Of a stretch of DNA of 64,000 bases, positions 61,960 through 64,000 are shown piece after piece. Source of the DNA: Acetobacter pomorum (GTDB lineage: Bacteria > Pseudomonadota > Alphaproteobacteria > Acetobacterales > Acetobacteraceae); assembly GCF_002738225.1 (NCBI RefSeq), contig NZ_PEBQ01000135.1, positions 1-64,000 of the forward strand, in the 5' to 3' direction. Position 1 is the first letter of the stretch. Every line of letters begins with the position of its first letter. Below the pieces are notes generated by a model. The model made no database searches and was not told the origin of the DNA. It saw only the letters and a program-made list of their open reading frames with translations. A program made the position numbers and the translations under genes.

Positions 61960-62189
61960 TATGTTCATACGGAATGTGGATCTTTGGGAAGCTGTAAAAT
62001 AGAGTACGCTCCATTGCTTTTTTTATAACGATTTCCCCCTTGATCTTCGCAGTATTGAATGGCCTAAACATTATAAATCATTTCTATACAGGAATGTTCC
62101 GGTTAGCCAAAACATCCATGGTTGTGTGCATTTACGTGCAGCTGCCCGAATGATCTTTTGGTTCCTCTCCCGCAAAGTTTGGATGCATC

Positions 62190-62981
62190 ATGCAAGAAAC
62201 CGTTATCAGCATTCAGTCTGCTGAAAAAACATTTCCAAACGGTGTTCAGGGTCTGGCGCCCATTACTCTGGATATCTTTCCAAAGGAACGTATCAGCCTG
62301 ATTGGCCCTTCTGGTTGCGGCAAAAGCACGTTGCTCAAGCTGATTGCCAATTTACATCAGCCCTCTGAGGGCAGCCTGAGCTGGTGGAACAAAGATTTTA
62401 GCGAAGTGGGTAAAGAAAACCACAGGCTCTCCTTTGTGTTTCAGGAACCGACTTTGATGCCATGGAGCACAGTGCGCAAAAATGTGCGCCTGCCGCTGGA
62501 TCTGGAAGGTATTGCCCCTGCGGTATCAGAACCGCGCGTGCAAGAGGCGCTGAAAGTTGTGGGGTTGGAGCATGCGGCGGAGCGCTTTCCTGCCCAGCTT
62601 TCTGGGGGAATGAAGATGCGCGTTTCCATTGCCCGCGCATTGGTAACGCGCCCTAATCTGTTGCTGATGGATGAACCCTTTGGCGCCCTGGATGAATTGA
62701 CCCGGAACCGCCTGGATGAGGACATGGCAAATTTATGTGGCAAGGATGATCTCACCCTCTTGTTTGTAACACATTCTTTGTACGAAGCCGCTTTTCTTTC
62801 TACACGGGTGATGGTTATGGCCGCACATCCGGGACGGATATTTGCTGAATACGAAATTGATCCTGCCATTCCCAGAGACGAGGCTTTTCGCCTGAGCGAT
62901 ACGTTTGCCATGATCTGTCAGGATCTGAGCAAGCTGTTGATTGAAGCCTCTCATTCCTCCCTTGTTGCAAAGGTGGCCTAA
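62190..62981 (+). CDS. ABC transporter ATPase, nitrate/sulfonate/pyrimidine type
   Basis: 263 residues, all ATPase domain: Walker A GPSGCGKSTLLK, Q-loop FQEPTLMPWSTV, signature LSGGMKMR, Walker B LLLMDEPFGALDEL, H-loop VTHSLYEA. It resembles SsuB/TauB/ThiZ. It lies 3 bp before the permease and is divergent from the substrate-binding protein gene (272-bp interval), so these genes encode one importer. Confidence 0.9.
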   Translation: MQETVISIQSAEKTFPNGVQGLAPITLDIFPKERISLIGPSGCGKSTLLKLIANLHQPSEGSLSWWNKDFSEVGKENHRLSFVFQEPTLMPWSTVRKNVRLPLDLEGIAPAVSEPRVQEALKVVGLEHAAERFPAQLSGGMKMRVSIARALVTRPNLLLMDEPFGALDELTRNRLDEDMANLCGKDDLTLLFVTHSLYEAAFLSTRVMVMAAHPGRIFAEYEIDPAIPRDEAFRLSDTFAMICQDLSKLLIEASHSSLVAKVA

Positions 62982-62984
62982 TCT

Positions 62985-63752
62985 ATGCCTGCCCGCCTGA
63001 TCTCTCTTTTTGCGCCTTTGGCTGTTGGCGTTCTGTTTCTTCTGTTATGGCAGGGTATCTGTTATATCTGGCACATTCCGCCTTATCTTATGCCTGCGCC
63101 ATCTGATATTGCGCACTCTCTTTTCAGCAATATTAATCCATTGTGCCATGCTTTATACAGCACGTTAACTGTTACGTTGGCTGCACTTCTGGTTTCTGTG
63201 GTTTTTGGTGTTCTGGTTGCATTTGTGTTGGTACAACATCCGCTGATAGAGCGTAGCCTGATGCCTTACGTCGTGCTTATGCAGGTAACCCCTGTTGTGG
63301 CTCTTGCTCCATTGATTATTATTTTGGTAAAAACAACACTGCTAGCTCTTATTGTCTGTGCAACTTTAATTGCAATTTTTCCTATTATTTCCAATACATT
63401 ACAGGGTCTTAAAAGTGTTGATCCAGGGTTGGCTGCGTTTTTCAAAATGCATAAAGCCTCACGCCTCAAAACACTTTTACGCCTGCAAATACCAAGCGCG
63501 CTGCCCATGTTTATGGCGGGCTTGCAAATTTCCAGCGGCCTTGCGCTTGTGGGGGCTGTTGTTGCAGAATTTGTGGCAGGCACAGGGGGTAATAGCGCAG
63601 GTTTGGCTTACGAAATTTTACAGGCCGGTTTTCAAATGGATATTCCGCGCATGTTTGCTGCGCTGTTCATGATTACCCTTACAGGTCTTGCTCTTTATAT
63701 GGCCACCAGCAGTATCAGAAAACTGGTGCTATATAATCGTATTCAGCATTAA
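62985..63752 (+). CDS. ABC transporter permease, nitrate/sulfonate/pyrimidine type
   Basis: 255 residues with about six hydrophobic segments and an EAA-type loop (GLAAFFKMHKASRLKTLLRLQIPSALPMFMAG). The last segments contain GLALVGAVVAEFVAGTGGNSAGLAYEI, common in SsuC/ThiX-like permeases. It is translated right after the ATPase. A single permease chain would form a homodimer, unlike the duplicated permease at 22.4 kb. Confidence 0.9.
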   Translation: MPARLISLFAPLAVGVLFLLLWQGICYIWHIPPYLMPAPSDIAHSLFSNINPLCHALYSTLTVTLAALLVSVVFGVLVAFVLVQHPLIERSLMPYVVLMQVTPVVALAPLIIILVKTTLLALIVCATLIAIFPIISNTLQGLKSVDPGLAAFFKMHKASRLKTLLRLQIPSALPMFMAGLQISSGLALVGAVVAEFVAGTGGNSAGLAYEILQAGFQMDIPRMFAALFMITLTGLALYMATSSIRKLVLYNRIQH

Positions 63753-63984
63753 AAATCGGCACTTTACCCATGCCTTTTTGTTGACTGTTCGAAATATTAA
63801 ATTCTATACTGCAACAAGTGAGTAGAAGCGGTCGGAATAAAATATTCTGGGCATTGCTCCGCCATGTTGGGTCTACCCGGCATGGGGGAAGCCTGCACCG
63901 CTACGTCATACACTTTCCCTCATGCTGGTTGAACCAACTGCCTGCCCTCAGGGGCCAGTTTGCAATTTGTGTGTGAGAACCGCC
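63753..63984. other. Leader region with stable stems before a gene at the window edge
   Basis: The 232 bases begin AT-rich and then contain several stems: CCATG/CATGG enclosing GGGT-CT-ACCC (63863-63886), TGGTT-G-AACCA (about 63926-63936), and CCCT-CA-GGGG (about 63946-63955). The density of stems directly before a start codon is unlike other gaps here and fits a structured 5' leader. I could not match it to a riboswitch class I know. Confidence 0.4.
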
Positions 63985-64000
63985 ATGACTCTAAATACCA
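63985..64000 (+). CDS. Possible start of a gene cut by the window edge
   Basis: An ATG with GAGAA seven bases upstream begins MTLNT before the window ends. Nothing can be said about its function. Its place after the ABC transporter genes and a structured leader makes it a candidate for the same pathway. Confidence 0.35.

Overview
This window is core chromosome of an alphaproteobacterium, almost certainly an acetic acid bacterium (Acetobacteraceae, Acetobacter-like). The reasons are an E1-beta pyruvate dehydrogenase that begins with a lipoyl domain, a PhyR/NepR/EcfG general stress locus, a PopZ-type pole organiser beside valS, the ppiD-trpEGDC-moaC order, and a glycerol operon. Gene density is high and uniform. 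I see no insertion sequence, prophage, integrase or CRISPR array. The assignment to Acetobacter is from recognition of protein style and gene order, not from a search.

Layout. 0-7.8 kb (minus): pyruvate dehydrogenase E1 genes, then moaC-trpC-trpD-trpG-trpE-ppiD read as one tightly overlapped operon. 8.0-11.8 kb (plus): tpiA-secG-pyrG-kdsA, closed by a bidirectional terminator. 11.9-18.9 kb (minus): rpsT, dnaA, dnaN, recF, gyrB, the classical replication cluster. 19-25.5 kb: mutM (minus), then ubiE-coaBC-dut and an ABC transporter with a duplicated permease (plus). 25.5-32 kb (minus): msrA, valS, popZ-like, tolC, a Pcm-type methyltransferase. 32.1 kb: tRNA-Cys(GCA), followed by an AT-rich stretch with two small unknown genes. 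33.2-35.3 kb: divergent SDR and GNAT genes that may belong to lipid (sphingolipid) metabolism. 35.3-37.3 kb (minus): nrdR-nusB-thiL. 37.5 kb: a degenerate PCu(A)C-like periplasmic protein. 38-44.8 kb (minus): OmpA-like lipoprotein, recQ-glpR, glpD-glpF-glpK, with GlpR-like operators before glpD. 45.2-48.6 kb (minus): cydD-cydC. 48.7-52.9 kb: general stress response locus (histidine kinase, NepR, two EcfG-type sigma factors, divergent PhyR). 52.9-56.8 kb (plus): uup-type ABC-F ATPase and periplasmic trehalase. 56.9-59.5 kb: glutathione-dependent formaldehyde dehydrogenase (minus), PhnA-like protein and ketopantoate reductase-like protein (plus). 59.6-63.8 kb: substrate-binding protein plus amidohydrolase (minus) facing an ABC ATPase plus permease (plus), a probable nucleobase-like uptake and deamination module. 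The right edge holds an inverted-repeat-rich leader before a gene that is cut by the window end.

The most interesting observations are: an EcfG-type sigma gene with no in-frame AUG or GUG; two sigma paralogues in one stress locus; a terminator-like hairpin squeezed directly before valS; an 18-bp perfect palindrome just before dnaA; GlpR-like operators before glpD; a possible ceramide-synthase-type GNAT opposite a reductase; a MutM zinc finger lacking its last cysteine; and the unassigned structured leader at the right edge.
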